Of a stretch of DNA of 64,000 nt, positions 35,601 to 44,327 are shown piece after piece. The DNA lies in NCBI RefSeq assembly GCF_002379085.1, contig NZ_NBZW01000020.1:22762-86761 (forward strand). Direction: 5' to 3'. The stretch's first letter is position 1, and every line of letters begins with the position of its first letter. Made by a program: the position numbers and the translations under genes. This DNA comes from Polaromonas sp. AET17H-212 (GTDB taxonomy: Bacteria; Pseudomonadota; Gammaproteobacteria; Burkholderiales; Burkholderiaceae_C). The notes below the pieces were generated by a model that worked only from the letters and a program-made list of their open reading frames with translations, searched no databases and was not told where the DNA came from.

Positions 35601-36446
35601 TCAAAATTCGTGGAAAACGCCGACATTCACACCACTGCGGCGGTACAGCGGATTGGTGTAGCGGTTGGCGCCGACCAGCACGCCGGTGCGCGGATTGAAC
35701 CAGTGGCGCCAGCTCACACTGGCCTCGCGGCTGTCGAAGTTGACCAGTTGCCGGTCGGCGGCAATGGCGAGATACCCTTCGCTGCCCCACCCGTAGCGCG
35801 CGGTCACCAGGTCCTGCTTGTTGCGTCCCCAGGTCAGCGCCACAAATTGCTGCTGCGTGTCCACCGAGCCCGGGTTGCTGCGGTTCAGCCGCACGCCACC
35901 TTCCACGATCCACGGCGCCTCGAAATAGTAGGCCGCACCCAGCGACAGGCTGCGGTCGGTGTGGCCATCGGGCGCGTTGTAATACCCTGCCCCCACCGTG
36001 CCCACCAGATTGCGGCCGGGCAGAAATTTCCGGGAAATCGTTCCATCCACACGGTAACGCGGCAGATAGAAGGCACCGTCGCCCACCCCCAGCGCCACCG
36101 AGCCAAACCAGTCTTCATTGAAGGTGTAGGTGTCGCTGAGACCCAGAAACGTACCGTTTTCGCCAAACCGCTTGTGCGCGGACAACTCACCCTGCAAGAC
36201 ATGTTTGTCCACGCCATAGGCGCCCTTCAGGGTCACGTCGCGCCAATTGCCGAAGCCATTGCTGAGGTTTTGCACACCGGTGCTGAGCTCCAGGCTGCGC
36301 AAGGGCCCGGTGCCCCCCGGCCCAGCCGGCGCCGCCACGTTGTCGACCGGCGCCGGGGCGTCCGTGGGTGCGACGGTTTGAGCCGTTGCGGGCAGGGCAG
36401 CGGCCAGCAACACAGGCAGCGCTAGAAAAAAAGGTTTAAACATCAA
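35601..36446 (-). CDS. YaiO-family outer-membrane beta-barrel protein
   Basis: A 281-residue exported protein. The signal peptide (MMFKPFFLALPVLLAAALPA) is followed by a Pro/Ala linker and a barrel with alternating strands (LELSTGVQNLSNGFGNWRDV, YFEAPWIVEGGVRLNR, EASVSWRHWFNPRTGVLVGA) and a terminal Phe (GVNVGVFHEF), which suits BAM recognition. E. coli yaiO lies beside the GT2 gene yaiP; here too it shares an operon with a GT2 synthase. A polysaccharide-export role is inferred. Confidence 0.85.
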   Translation of the reverse strand: MMFKPFFLALPVLLAAALPATAQTVAPTDAPAPVDNVAAPAGPGGTGPLRSLELSTGVQNLSNGFGNWRDVTLKGAYGVDKHVLQGELSAHKRFGENGTFLGLSDTYTFNEDWFGSVALGVGDGAFYLPRYRVDGTISRKFLPGRNLVGTVGAGYYNAPDGHTDRSLSLGAAYYFEAPWIVEGGVRLNRSNPGSVDTQQQFVALTWGRNKQDLVTARYGWGSEGYLAIAADRQLVNFDSREASVSWRHWFNPRTGVLVGANRYTNPLYRRSGVNVGVFHEF

Positions 36447-36515
36447 AACTCACTCCAAAAAAGTAATCTGGTACCACACTCGCCGGCCCGGGCGGCACAC
36501 CGCCGCGTGCCCCGC

Positions 36516-37502
36516 TCATTTGCAGTTCGCATCCTTGGCCGCAGCCGTCACGCCCCGGCTCACCAGGATCTGGTAGGACGCTTCGTCGCTCACCGCCCAG
36601 CGCGACGAGTGGCGCAGCGGCGTGGACTGGCGCAGCCAGCAAGCGGCGGTGGCCTTGTCGTTCTGACGCATGGCGAGCACGGCAAGCAACCCCCACGGGT
36701 AGTCGGCTTCGCCCTGCATCAGCCACTCCCCGCGGTGCACCGCCATCCAGTCGCGGTAGTACTGCCGCGCGTTGCCCGGCACCAGCGGAAAATCGAACAG
36801 CAGCGGAAAGATCTGTGCCACATGGTCGGGGTAAAACGCGGGTTTCTGCGAGCGCTGCTCCAGCTGGGTCGACACCAGAAACCGCTTGTTGACCGGGTCC
36901 CAGAAGGTGTCATGAATGGCGCGTGCCAGCTTGTCGGACGCAGCCCTTTGCTGCGGCTGCTTCAGGTGCACCTTGAGCGACCAGACTTCCAGGTTGTCCA
37001 TGAACAGGCCGTGCAGCACCACTGGCGAGACCATGTAGATGCCGCGCGACGGCTGGTACAGGTTCTCCAGCGCCACCTTGCTGGCCTGGTGGCTCTTGCT
37101 CCAGACCGGGTTGCTGGCCAGCTTGGCCGGCATGGTTTCCAGCAGCTTCATCCAGATCGCCAGCAAGGAGTCGTCGGCATCGGCCGCCTTGCAGGACACC
37201 CATTTTTTATCGGCGCCCCGGCAGAACCGGTCAAACGTGCCGTCCAGCTTTTGCCGCGGCACCAGCCAGTTGGCGAACTTTTCAGCCGGTGCCGATATAT
37301 CCATGCCGTTTTCGTGCGCCAGCAACAAGGCCTGCATCGCGAAATACGGGTCCGCCGAATCACCGCCGTGCAGCACGGTGATGGCGCCGCTGTCGTCCGT
37401 GTAGCCGCCCAGTTCCAGAGGCGCTGCCGCACCGGCACATCCCGCCTGGGTCAGCAGCAACACGCCCATCGTACAAACCGTCAACAGTTGTTTGAGTTTC
37501 AT
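36516..37502 (-). CDS. Exported alpha/alpha-barrel glycosidase-like protein
   Basis: A 328-residue protein with a signal peptide ending LLLTQAGC; the lipobox is imperfect (Gln at -3), so it may be a lipoprotein or simply cleaved nearby. The body is all-helical, with KLDGTFDRFC, CKAADADDSLLAIWMKLLE and YPWGLLAVLAMRQNDKATAA. The acidic ADADDS motif resembles the catalytic helix region of six-hairpin glycosidases such as BcsZ (GH8). In the operon it could trim or release polymer in the periplasm. ATGA overlap with the upstream gene. Confidence 0.7.
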   Translation of the reverse strand: MKLKQLLTVCTMGVLLLTQAGCAGAAAPLELGGYTDDSGAITVLHGGDSADPYFAMQALLLAHENGMDISAPAEKFANWLVPRQKLDGTFDRFCRGADKKWVSCKAADADDSLLAIWMKLLETMPAKLASNPVWSKSHQASKVALENLYQPSRGIYMVSPVVLHGLFMDNLEVWSLKVHLKQPQQRAASDKLARAIHDTFWDPVNKRFLVSTQLEQRSQKPAFYPDHVAQIFPLLFDFPLVPGNARQYYRDWMAVHRGEWLMQGEADYPWGLLAVLAMRQNDKATAACWLRQSTPLRHSSRWAVSDEASYQILVSRGVTAAAKDANCK

Positions 37503-38551
37503 GCCTGTTTCACCATGCCGATCTCGCGCGCCCAGACCGTGCCGTGCACCACCACCCCGTCTTCCACGATGATGTTGCGGGCGGTGACGGTGGTGAGCGC
37601 GTCAGGCAGGCCCACCAGCGCGTTGGCCCCGATCAGGATGTCGCTCTCGGACACCACCGGCCCCCAGGCCCGGGCATCCTTGTAAACGTACACACGTTTT
37701 TCGCAGGTCACGGCGCCCTGCACGCTGGCGCGGTGGCCGATGCTCACCCCTTCGCGCGCCTTGATGTCGCCGACGATGGTGGTCGCCGCCCCAATGGTCA
37801 GAAAGCCCGTCACGACCAGCGATCCGCGGTAAATGCGGGCGGGCGGCAGCGCGCAATCCCCGCGAATCAGGAAAAGCAGGGGCGTTTGCTGAACCGCGCC
37901 CGGCAGATCGGCATAACTGGCCGGCGTCTGCTCGGCGCCGGCCGGTGGCAGCACATCGCTGACGTGCGTGCCAAAACGCAAGGCAGGCGCATGCAGGCGC
38001 TCAAACCAGGTCTCGTTGCCGAGTTCGATGGCGCTGCCCGCGGACACACGCCTGAGGGCCACACTGCGCGGACCCATGCGCAGCACGCCGTCGGCATGGG
38101 CCCAGTCATCAACGGTGCTGTGGTCCCCGAGGGCAATGTCACCGGTGGCATACAGCGCCGGAAAAGCCGATTCGGCGCCGCCCCGCAGGCTTCCCTGCAC
38201 GTAAACCGGCTGCGCGCTGCGCACAGGGGAAAGGCTGGCAATGCTGCTGCGGGCGATCAGCCGCTTGTCCGCCTTGCGCCAGTCCAGGTCCACGCCTGCA
38301 GCGGACGCCGGATCGCCAACAAACTCGAAATCCTCGAACCCGGTGGGCTCGCCCAGCCCGAGCCTGGCCGATACATCGGCATGCAGGCGCCGGGCAAAGT
38401 GGTCGATGTCGGTGGTGTAGTTGGCCGAAATCGGCAAGGCGGCAAAGTCCGTGGGCCGCAGCCACTCCCGAAACGCCGGTACAAACGGCAGCGTCAGCAG
38501 CAGCAGGCAAATCAGCACGAATGCGGCATAAGTGGTGTAGTTTTCAGTCAT
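37499..38551 (-). CDS. Membrane-anchored protein with bactofilin-like polymer-forming domain
   Basis: A 350-residue protein. One N-terminal membrane helix (AAFVLICLLLLTLPFVPAF) precedes a non-repetitive region (40-220) and a C-terminal stack of short turns, e.g. GSLVVTGFLTIGAATTIVGD, IKAREGVSIGHRASVQGAV and ESDILIGANALVGLPD, which looks like the beta-helix of bactofilins. It overlaps both neighbours (TAATGA with the GT2 gene, ATGA downstream). A scaffold for the synthase complex is the likeliest role, by inference. Confidence 0.75.
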   Translation of the reverse strand: MTENYTTYAAFVLICLLLLTLPFVPAFREWLRPTDFAALPISANYTTDIDHFARRLHADVSARLGLGEPTGFEDFEFVGDPASAAGVDLDWRKADKRLIARSSIASLSPVRSAQPVYVQGSLRGGAESAFPALYATGDIALGDHSTVDDWAHADGVLRMGPRSVALRRVSAGSAIELGNETWFERLHAPALRFGTHVSDVLPPAGAEQTPASYADLPGAVQQTPLLFLIRGDCALPPARIYRGSLVVTGFLTIGAATTIVGDIKAREGVSIGHRASVQGAVTCEKRVYVYKDARAWGPVVSESDILIGANALVGLPDALTTVTARNIIVEDGVVVHGTVWAREIGMVKQA

Positions 38552-39990
38552 TATTCAGCAGCCTTGGTGCGGTAGCGGATGGTTTTGTCCCAGACCATCT
38601 CGCGTTTGAGGATCCTGTCGAGCAGCAGGCTCCAGACGGCGCCTGAAATGGCAAACAGGCTGACCAGAAAACCCAGCATGTTGAAAGGCAGCAGCCTCAG
38701 CCGTCGCCGGTTGCCGTCAATCAGCACCGCCACCACAATTTCAAAAAATGCGGCGAAGTTGCCCAGCGTTCCATAAATCATCAGCGCGAAAATGGGAATC
38801 AGCGACGACAGCAGGGAACCCGCATTGAGAAAATACAGTCCCAGCGCCAGGCCCCAGCCGGCCAGCATGACCAGCGGGATGACAAACACAAACAGCAGCA
38901 GCAAACCGTCAATGCGCTGAGCCGGCGTCAGGTAGGCGCTGGTGGCAAACTTCCACCAATACCGCGTCATCACCTGGTTGTGGCCCTTGGCCCAGCGCGT
39001 CACCTGCTTGATGCGCACGCTCCACTCCTCGGGCACTTCTTCGTAACATTCCGAACGGTTGGTGTACACCGTCTTCCAGCCATTGAGCATGAGCCGGAAC
39101 GTGATGTCGGTGTCTTCGGCCAGCGTGTCGTCGTGCCAGCCGCCCACCGCCTCGACCGCCGACAGGCGCACGCCACCGACCGTGCCGCCGTACTGCGGCA
39201 GCAGGTTCAGGTTCATGCGCGCCTGCTGGTCCACCTGGTAGCCGCCGGAGCGCTCCAGGTCCAGCATGCGGGTCAGCAGGTTGGCGCCGCTGTTGACGGG
39301 CACCACACGTCCCATCACAGCGCCGATTTCCGGATCGAAAAACGGCGCCACCAGCTGCTTGAGCAGGCCGCGGCCGGGCACGTAGTCGGCGTCAAAAATA
39401 ATGGCGATGTCGCCTTCGGCAAAGTGCAGGGCGTCCTTCAGGGCAGCCGACTTGCCGGCCTTGCCGGTGCTGCGGTGAAATGGCGAAATGCGCGAGGGGA
39501 AACGCGCCACATAGCTGTCGATGATCTCGCCCGTGCCGTCCTTCGACCGGTCATTGACGGGAATGATCTTGAGCCGGTCCGCCGGATAGTCGGTATTGAG
39601 AAGCGCCTCGATGCAGCCGGCGATCACCTTTTCCTCGTTGTGCGCAGCAATGAAGACGGTGATCATGGGCCAGCGCGCCACGGCAATGTCGATGTAGGGG
39701 TGGCGCTGCACACCGGTCAGCCGGTTGATCGTGAACATGAAGTGGCGCACGCCATAAATCATCATGGCCACGACGATCAGGAACAGCAGCGAGGCCATGA
39801 CGGCGGCGACCGGGTAATCCTTGAACGAGGGAATCAGCGCACCGGTCGCCTGGGCTTGCGCCAGGGCCGGCCCGGCCCCCATGAAGGCGGTGGCCGCGAG
39901 GGCGAACGCGACACGGGGCCGACCCGGCCGCCGGGTGACGTGAACAAGGCTTTCGGTGGAAAGGCTACAAGAGGAAGGCGGCATGGGCAT
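38551..39990 (-). CDS. Membrane GT2 polysaccharide synthase
   Basis: A 479-residue processive family-2 glycosyltransferase. A first hydrophobic segment (VMASLLFLIVVAMMIYGV) precedes the GT-A domain with VFIAAHNEEKVI, NDRSKDGTGEIID, DADYVPGRG (DXD), a TED-like motif (LAEDTDITFRL), and the QxxRW motif in KQVTRWAKG. Three or four membrane helices follow. This is the layout of cellulose, PNAG and NGR synthases. The ATG at 39990 follows TGGAG; the frame remains open upstream into wecB. Polymer identity is unknown, but wecB next door suggests ManNAc. Confidence 0.9.
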   Translation of the reverse strand: MPMPPSSCSLSTESLVHVTRRPGRPRVAFALAATAFMGAGPALAQAQATGALIPSFKDYPVAAVMASLLFLIVVAMMIYGVRHFMFTINRLTGVQRHPYIDIAVARWPMITVFIAAHNEEKVIAGCIEALLNTDYPADRLKIIPVNDRSKDGTGEIIDSYVARFPSRISPFHRSTGKAGKSAALKDALHFAEGDIAIIFDADYVPGRGLLKQLVAPFFDPEIGAVMGRVVPVNSGANLLTRMLDLERSGGYQVDQQARMNLNLLPQYGGTVGGVRLSAVEAVGGWHDDTLAEDTDITFRLMLNGWKTVYTNRSECYEEVPEEWSVRIKQVTRWAKGHNQVMTRYWWKFATSAYLTPAQRIDGLLLLFVFVIPLVMLAGWGLALGLYFLNAGSLLSSLIPIFALMIYGTLGNFAAFFEIVVAVLIDGNRRRLRLLPFNMLGFLVSLFAISGAVWSLLLDRILKREMVWDKTIRYRTKAAE

Positions 39991-40013
39991 GGCTCCAGTG
40001 AGAACGGGTTCGG

Positions 40014-41129
40014 TCAGGCCAGCGCGGGGATGGCCGCCGGCGCATTCACCAGACTGCGCTCGAGCACAGCGACGATCTGCGCGGAGGCCGTGCCGTCGCC
40101 GAACGGATTGCCGGCCTGCGCCATCCGCGTGTAGGCCTGGGTATCCTGCGAAAGCCGCGTGACTTCCGAGACGATGGCGCTGCGTGTCGCACCAATCAGC
40201 AGGGCGCAACCCGCTTCAATCGCTTCGGGCCGCTCGGTTTCATCGCGCAGCACCAGCACGGGCACGCCAAAGGTCGGGGCTTCTTCCTGCAGGCCGCCGG
40301 AATCGGTCAGCACCATCCACGCATCGGCCAGCGCCTGCTGCATGCCGGTGTAGTCGAGCGGCGCCGTCAGGGTCACGTTGGCGATGTCGCCCAGCAGGGC
40401 GTTGACAGGGCCCTGGATCACGGGATTGAGGTGGACCGGAAACAGCACCTGCAGGTCAGGTTGCTGGCGGGCAATGTCAGCAATGGCGTGGCAGATTTCT
40501 TCCACGTCGTTGCCCCAGTTTTCACGCCGGTGCACGGTCACCAGCAGGTGGCCGCGGCCCGCGCTCGTGCGCTTGACACCGCGGTGGGCGCAGGTCCATT
40601 GCTGCGCATCAATCACGGTGTTGCCCGTGAGGTGAATGAACTCGTCGGCAATGCCCTCGGTCTGCAGGGCCACCATGGCGCGCTGGGTGGGCGCAAAGTG
40701 AAACCGCGTCAGACGGCTGATCATCTGCCGCAAGCCCTCTTCGGGAAACGGCCGGGCCAGGTTGTAGGTGCGCAGCCCGGCCTCCACATGCGCCAGCGGC
40801 ACGCGGTTGTAGAAGGCGGCGAGCGCACCCTGGAAAGCACTTTCGGTGTCGCCCTGCACGATGACGAGCGACCAGTCCTGGCCGGTCACCACTGCGTCGA
40901 GCTGCTGCCGGCAACCCATGCTGAAATCGAGCAGGCTGCTGCCGCCCCGCTCCAGCGAGATGTCGGGCGTGACATCGAAACATTCAAAAATCTGGCTCGC
41001 CATGTCGCCATGCTGGCCCGTGTGCAGCCATTGCACGTGCGCCCAGTCCGTCGCACGCAGCGCGTGGTAGACCGGCGCCAGCTTGATGATTTCAGGGCGC
41101 GTGCCCGAGACGATGAGAATGTTTTGCAT
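40014..41129 (-). CDS. wecB: UDP-N-acetylglucosamine 2-epimerase (non-hydrolysing)
   Basis: A 371-residue epimerase making UDP-ManNAc from UDP-GlcNAc. Family motifs: ILIVSGTRPEIIKLAPVYH, LHTGQHGDM, LAHVEAGLRTYN, LTGNTVIDA, LLVTVHRRENWG and LTDSGGLQEEAP. The ATG at 41129 has AGGAAA upstream. It is first or second in the minus-strand export operon, so its product is probably dedicated to that polymer rather than to enterobacterial-type common antigen. Confidence 0.93.
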   Translation of the reverse strand: MQNILIVSGTRPEIIKLAPVYHALRATDWAHVQWLHTGQHGDMASQIFECFDVTPDISLERGGSSLLDFSMGCRQQLDAVVTGQDWSLVIVQGDTESAFQGALAAFYNRVPLAHVEAGLRTYNLARPFPEEGLRQMISRLTRFHFAPTQRAMVALQTEGIADEFIHLTGNTVIDAQQWTCAHRGVKRTSAGRGHLLVTVHRRENWGNDVEEICHAIADIARQQPDLQVLFPVHLNPVIQGPVNALLGDIANVTLTAPLDYTGMQQALADAWMVLTDSGGLQEEAPTFGVPVLVLRDETERPEAIEAGCALLIGATRSAIVSEVTRLSQDTQAYTRMAQAGNPFGDGTASAQIVAVLERSLVNAPAAIPALA

Positions 41130-41245
41130 GGATGCTTTCCTGAAAAGGGGAAGAAACGGCGGCAAGCCTGCACACGCATGTACGGAGGCAGGAACAAGGG
41201 CCCGAAGAAGGAAGTAGGGATGAGCGGGCGTTTCACCGTCCAGGG

Positions 41246-41539
41246 TCACGTCAGTTGCGTGTTCGCGCCGTGGCCCGTCATGGCGGCAGGGGTCAACAAG
41301 TCAACAATCACGACCAGGTCGCCGCCGAAACGCCCCACCCCGAGCTCGCGCATGAGTTGCTGCTCCTGCGCGGCCGAGTCCATGCGCAAAAAACACAGGG
41401 CCTGCCGCTTGCCCGCCTGGCTGGCCGCGAGGATATCCAGCCGGGCGACGGAGCCATAACGCGAGCACAGCGAATGGAGGGCCGGTCGCAGCGTGCTGAT
41501 GTCGGGAAAGTTCTTGAGCTGATCGAATTCGTTCTGCAT
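41246..41539 (-). CDS. Small RRM-like hypothetical protein
   Basis: A 97-residue protein with a beta-alpha-beta-beta-alpha-beta pattern: LRPALHSLCSRYGSVARLDI, then RQALCFLRMDS (an RNP1-like strand) and GDLVVIVDLLTP. This resembles an RNA-recognition-motif fold or a divergent ferredoxin-like fold. It lies upstream of wecB on the same strand and may head the operon. Function unknown. Confidence 0.6.
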   Translation of the reverse strand: MQNEFDQLKNFPDISTLRPALHSLCSRYGSVARLDILAASQAGKRQALCFLRMDSAAQEQQLMRELGVGRFGGDLVVIVDLLTPAAMTGHGANTQLT

Positions 41540-41883
41540 AGGTATTGGCGTCCCAAGTTCTTTGGTCCTCGGGAACGGGTGTTAACTAAGTGTCACGACT
41601 ATAGAAAGCGCGAAGAGCCGAATACCTGAGGAAATGCCGTCCGTGCCTGTAGGACGCTGCGCCGGCTCCCTCTGTACGCTGGCCGTACACAGCACCCCCC
41701 GCCAAACAGCCTGCTTTCGCCGATGGCACCCGGGCGCCAAGGGGGCAGGTGCACGCTGGCTGCGTGGTCCTACACCCCCGCGCGCCGACGGACGGCATTT
41801 TTTTCAACGCCCCGGCGCCTCATGGAAGAAGCCGCTTCATTCACCGCCTGGCAAGCGGTCCACGACCCCACCGGACAACCGCC
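41540..41883. other. Divergent intergenic region with no gene
   Basis: 344 bases between the small RRM-like gene (minus) and the receiver gene (plus). An AT-richer stretch (about 41575-41625, with GTTAACTAAGTGTCACG and CTATAG) is the likely promoter zone for both directions. Short frames here show no family. Confidence 0.5.
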
Positions 41884-42330
41884 ATGGCCCTCATCACCTA
41901 CCTCGCCGAAGACAACCAGATCATTCGGGACAACCTGACCGACACCCTGGAGGAAATCGCCGATGTCAAGGTCGTGGCACACGCAGTGACCCAAGCCGAG
42001 GCCAGCCGCTGGCTGACACTGCATGACGGCACCTGGCACCTGGCCATCGTGGATCTTTTTCTCAAGGAAGGCAGCGGGCTGGGCGTGCTGGCCGGCTGCC
42101 GCCACCGCGAGCCCTACCAGAAGGTGGTGGTGCTGACCAACTACGCTACGCCCGAAGTCCGCCGGCGGGCGGCCGAACTCGGCGCCGACGCGGTGTTTGA
42201 CAAGACCACCGAGCTTGACGCGCTGTTTGCTTACTGCGCCGAACAAACGGCCAACATCCTCACGGACGATGTGCAGGAGGCGCAGCGTGAAGCCGTCGCG
42301 CAGCACGATCCGGCCACGTCCCCCAACTGA
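41884..42330 (+). CDS. Stand-alone receiver-domain response regulator
   Basis: A 148-residue protein: a receiver domain (residues 1-125) plus a short disordered tail. The acidic pair is in YLAEDN, the phospho-acceptor Asp in LAIVDLFLKEGSGLG, the Thr in VVVLTNYA and the Lys in VFDKTTE. There is no DNA-binding output, so it may work CheY/SpoF-like through protein contacts. No histidine kinase is adjacent. Two Crp/Fnr paralogues follow. Confidence 0.9.
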   Translation: MALITYLAEDNQIIRDNLTDTLEEIADVKVVAHAVTQAEASRWLTLHDGTWHLAIVDLFLKEGSGLGVLAGCRHREPYQKVVVLTNYATPEVRRRAAELGADAVFDKTTELDALFAYCAEQTANILTDDVQEAQREAVAQHDPATSPN

Positions 42331-42491
42331 CAAAGCCACAAAGCCGGCGTTCGCCCGGCCTGACAGGCCGTTGGTCGGTTTGTGCGATAGCGTACATACA
42401 AAGTGTTTCGAAGTGCCTAATATGGAACTCTGGTACGACACCTCTGTCAGAGGCACAATTCGAAGCCAGCTACCGCTTCGGAGCTTTGTTG

Positions 42492-43207
42492 ATGGCCGTT
42501 TCCCACGATCCGCGAAAAAACGAGTTGCTCGCAGCCCTGCCAGACGCCGAGTTCCAGCGCTGGTTGCCGCAACTTGAATGGGTCGACATGCCGCTGGGCC
42601 AGGTGGTGTATGAGTCGGGCAGCACCCTGAGCCATGTGTACTTCCCGACCACCTCCATTGTTTCCCTGCTGTATGTGATGGAAACGGCGCCTCGGCCGAA
42701 ATCGCCGTGGTTGGCCATGAGGGCGTGGTGGGCATCTCGCTGTTCATGGGCGGCGAATCAACGCCCAGCCGGGGTGTGGTGCAAAGCGCCGGCCAGGGCT
42801 TTCGGCTCCCGGCACATGTCATCAAGGAAGAGTTCAAGCGGGCACCGGTGTTGCACCTGCTGCTGCGCTACACCCAGGCGCTGATCACGCAGATGGCGCA
42901 AACCGCCGTCTGCAACCGCCACCACTCGCTGGACCAGCAACTGTGCCGCTGGCTGCTGCTGAGCCTGGACCGGCTGCAGGGCAACGAGCTGGTGATGACG
43001 CAGGAGCTGATTGCCAACATGCTCGGTGTGCGCCGCGAAGGCGTGACCGAGGGCGCCCTCAAGCTGCAAAACCTCGGCCTGATCCGCTATTCGCGCGGCC
43101 GCATCACGGTGCTGGACCGGCCCGGGCTGGAAAAACGCACCTGCGAATGTTATGCCGTGGTCAAGAAAGAATACGACCGTCTGCTCCCCGACAAGCTGGC
43201 CGCCTGA
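42492..43207 (+). pseudogene. Crp/Fnr-family regulator with a -1 frameshift
   Basis: The N-terminal part (MAVSHDPRKNELLAALPDA ... HVYFPTTSIVSLLYVME) and the C-terminal part (VGHEGVVGISLFMGG ... helix-turn-helix NMLGVRREGVTEGALKLQ) lie in different frames. One added A in the GAAAC at 42681-42685 would restore an uninterrupted product of about 238 residues (VMENGASAEIAVVGHEG). So this is either a disrupted gene or a sequencing error. The intact paralogue downstream has the same domain order. Confidence 0.75.
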
Positions 43208-43354
43208 CCCCCGCCCCGTCTGCGTGCGCTGCCTCCATGGTTCGCATGGATAGATTTTCTAGCGCATACTGGGGCACCGACTGGAACTGCATCTGACAGT
43301 GGCGCGGCCTTGTAATTGCCCCCGTGAAGGGGCCGCAACCCACCGGAGAGCCGC

Positions 43355-44047
43355 TTGTCCGCAGTCGAAAACCACCTCATTGAACGTCTCCCCCGTCCGG
43401 ACCGCGCACGCCTGCTGGCCGCTTGCGAACCCGTCGACCTGGCCCTGTCCAACGTCCTGTGCGAGCCCGGCCAGCCTATCCGCCACGTGTACTTTCCCAC
43501 CCAGGGCTTTATTTCGCTGGTCACGCCGGTTGATGGCAGCCCGGGCGTGGAGGTGGGCATGGTCGGCCGCGAAGGCATGCTGGGTGCACAACTGGCGCTG
43601 GGTGTCGCCACTGCGCCCTGGCGCGCACTGGTGCAGGGCGCCGGTGGCGCCTGGCGTATTGGCACGGTTGCCTTCAAGCGCGAGCTGGCGCGCAGCCCGG
43701 CGCTGCAGCGCGGCCTGAACCGCTACCTGTATGTGCTGATGGTGCAGCACGCCGCGTCTGCCGGTTGCCTGCGTTTTCACCTGACCGGCCAGCGCCTGGT
43801 GCGCTGGCTGCTGATGAGCCAGGACCGCGCCCACTCCGACAGCTTTCATGTCACGCACGAATTTCTGGCCTACATGCTGGGCATGCGCCGCGTCGGCATC
43901 ACGGCCGCCGCCAGCGCCCTGCAAAAGGGCGGCCTGATCGAGTACCACCGCGGCGAACTCACCGTGCTGGACCGCCAGGGGCTGGAAGCCGCCGCCTGCA
44001 GCTGTTACGCCGCCGACCGCCGGACCTACACCGACTTGCTCGGCTAG
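43355..44047 (+). CDS. Crp/Fnr-family transcriptional regulator
   Basis: A 230-residue regulator with a TTG start and GGAGAG eight bases upstream. The cyclic-nucleotide-type beta roll (PGQPIRHVYFPTQGFISLVT) lacks the Arg-Ser/Thr cAMP contacts of true Crp. The C-terminal winged helix is HEFLAYMLGMRRVGITAAAS. There are no Fnr-type N-terminal cysteines. This HVYFPT class is common in proteobacteria with unknown ligand. It is probably a duplicate of the frameshifted upstream gene. Confidence 0.87.
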   Translation: MSAVENHLIERLPRPDRARLLAACEPVDLALSNVLCEPGQPIRHVYFPTQGFISLVTPVDGSPGVEVGMVGREGMLGAQLALGVATAPWRALVQGAGGAWRIGTVAFKRELARSPALQRGLNRYLYVLMVQHAASAGCLRFHLTGQRLVRWLLMSQDRAHSDSFHVTHEFLAYMLGMRRVGITAAASALQKGGLIEYHRGELTVLDRQGLEAAACSCYAADRRTYTDLLG

Positions 44048-44078
44048 GCGTCCAGCTGCTCGCCTGCCGTTCGGACCG

Positions 44079-44150
44079 AGCCCGTCGAAGCCTGTCCCGG
44101 GCTTGTCGAAAGGCTCTTCGACAAGCCCGGAGCGAACAGCGCTCACTGAA
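44079..44150 (+). repeat. Family-III dispersed repeat with perfect 14-base hairpin
   Basis: CCGGGCTTGTCGAA (44097-44110), a six-base loop, then TTCGACAAGCCCGG (44117-44130). Flanking sequence (GTTCGGACCGAGC and GAGCGAACAGC) is also roughly inverted. This is the widespread 'CTTCGACAAGC' proteobacterial repeat. It lies 50 bases after a stop codon and may also act as a transcription-stopping hairpin. A half copy lies inside putA at 50757. Confidence 0.8.
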
Positions 44151-44327
44151 CAGCATCCAGCATCGGCGCCAGGACCGCCGTGCCGCGGCCCACCCCACGG
44201 CAACAGCCTCTTTGTACGCCAGCGCACAGACGATAGAAAAAAACTCATTTACAAATACCAGCGTCGGTACACAAACTGCATTGCCATGGCCGCTACGCTA
44301 CAACCTCGTCCTCAAGAGGCCCGTCCA

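Noticed and set aside
42670..42720. Programmed frameshift in the first Crp/Fnr gene
   Set aside because: No slippery heptamer or downstream structure is evident; a single-base deletion explains it better.
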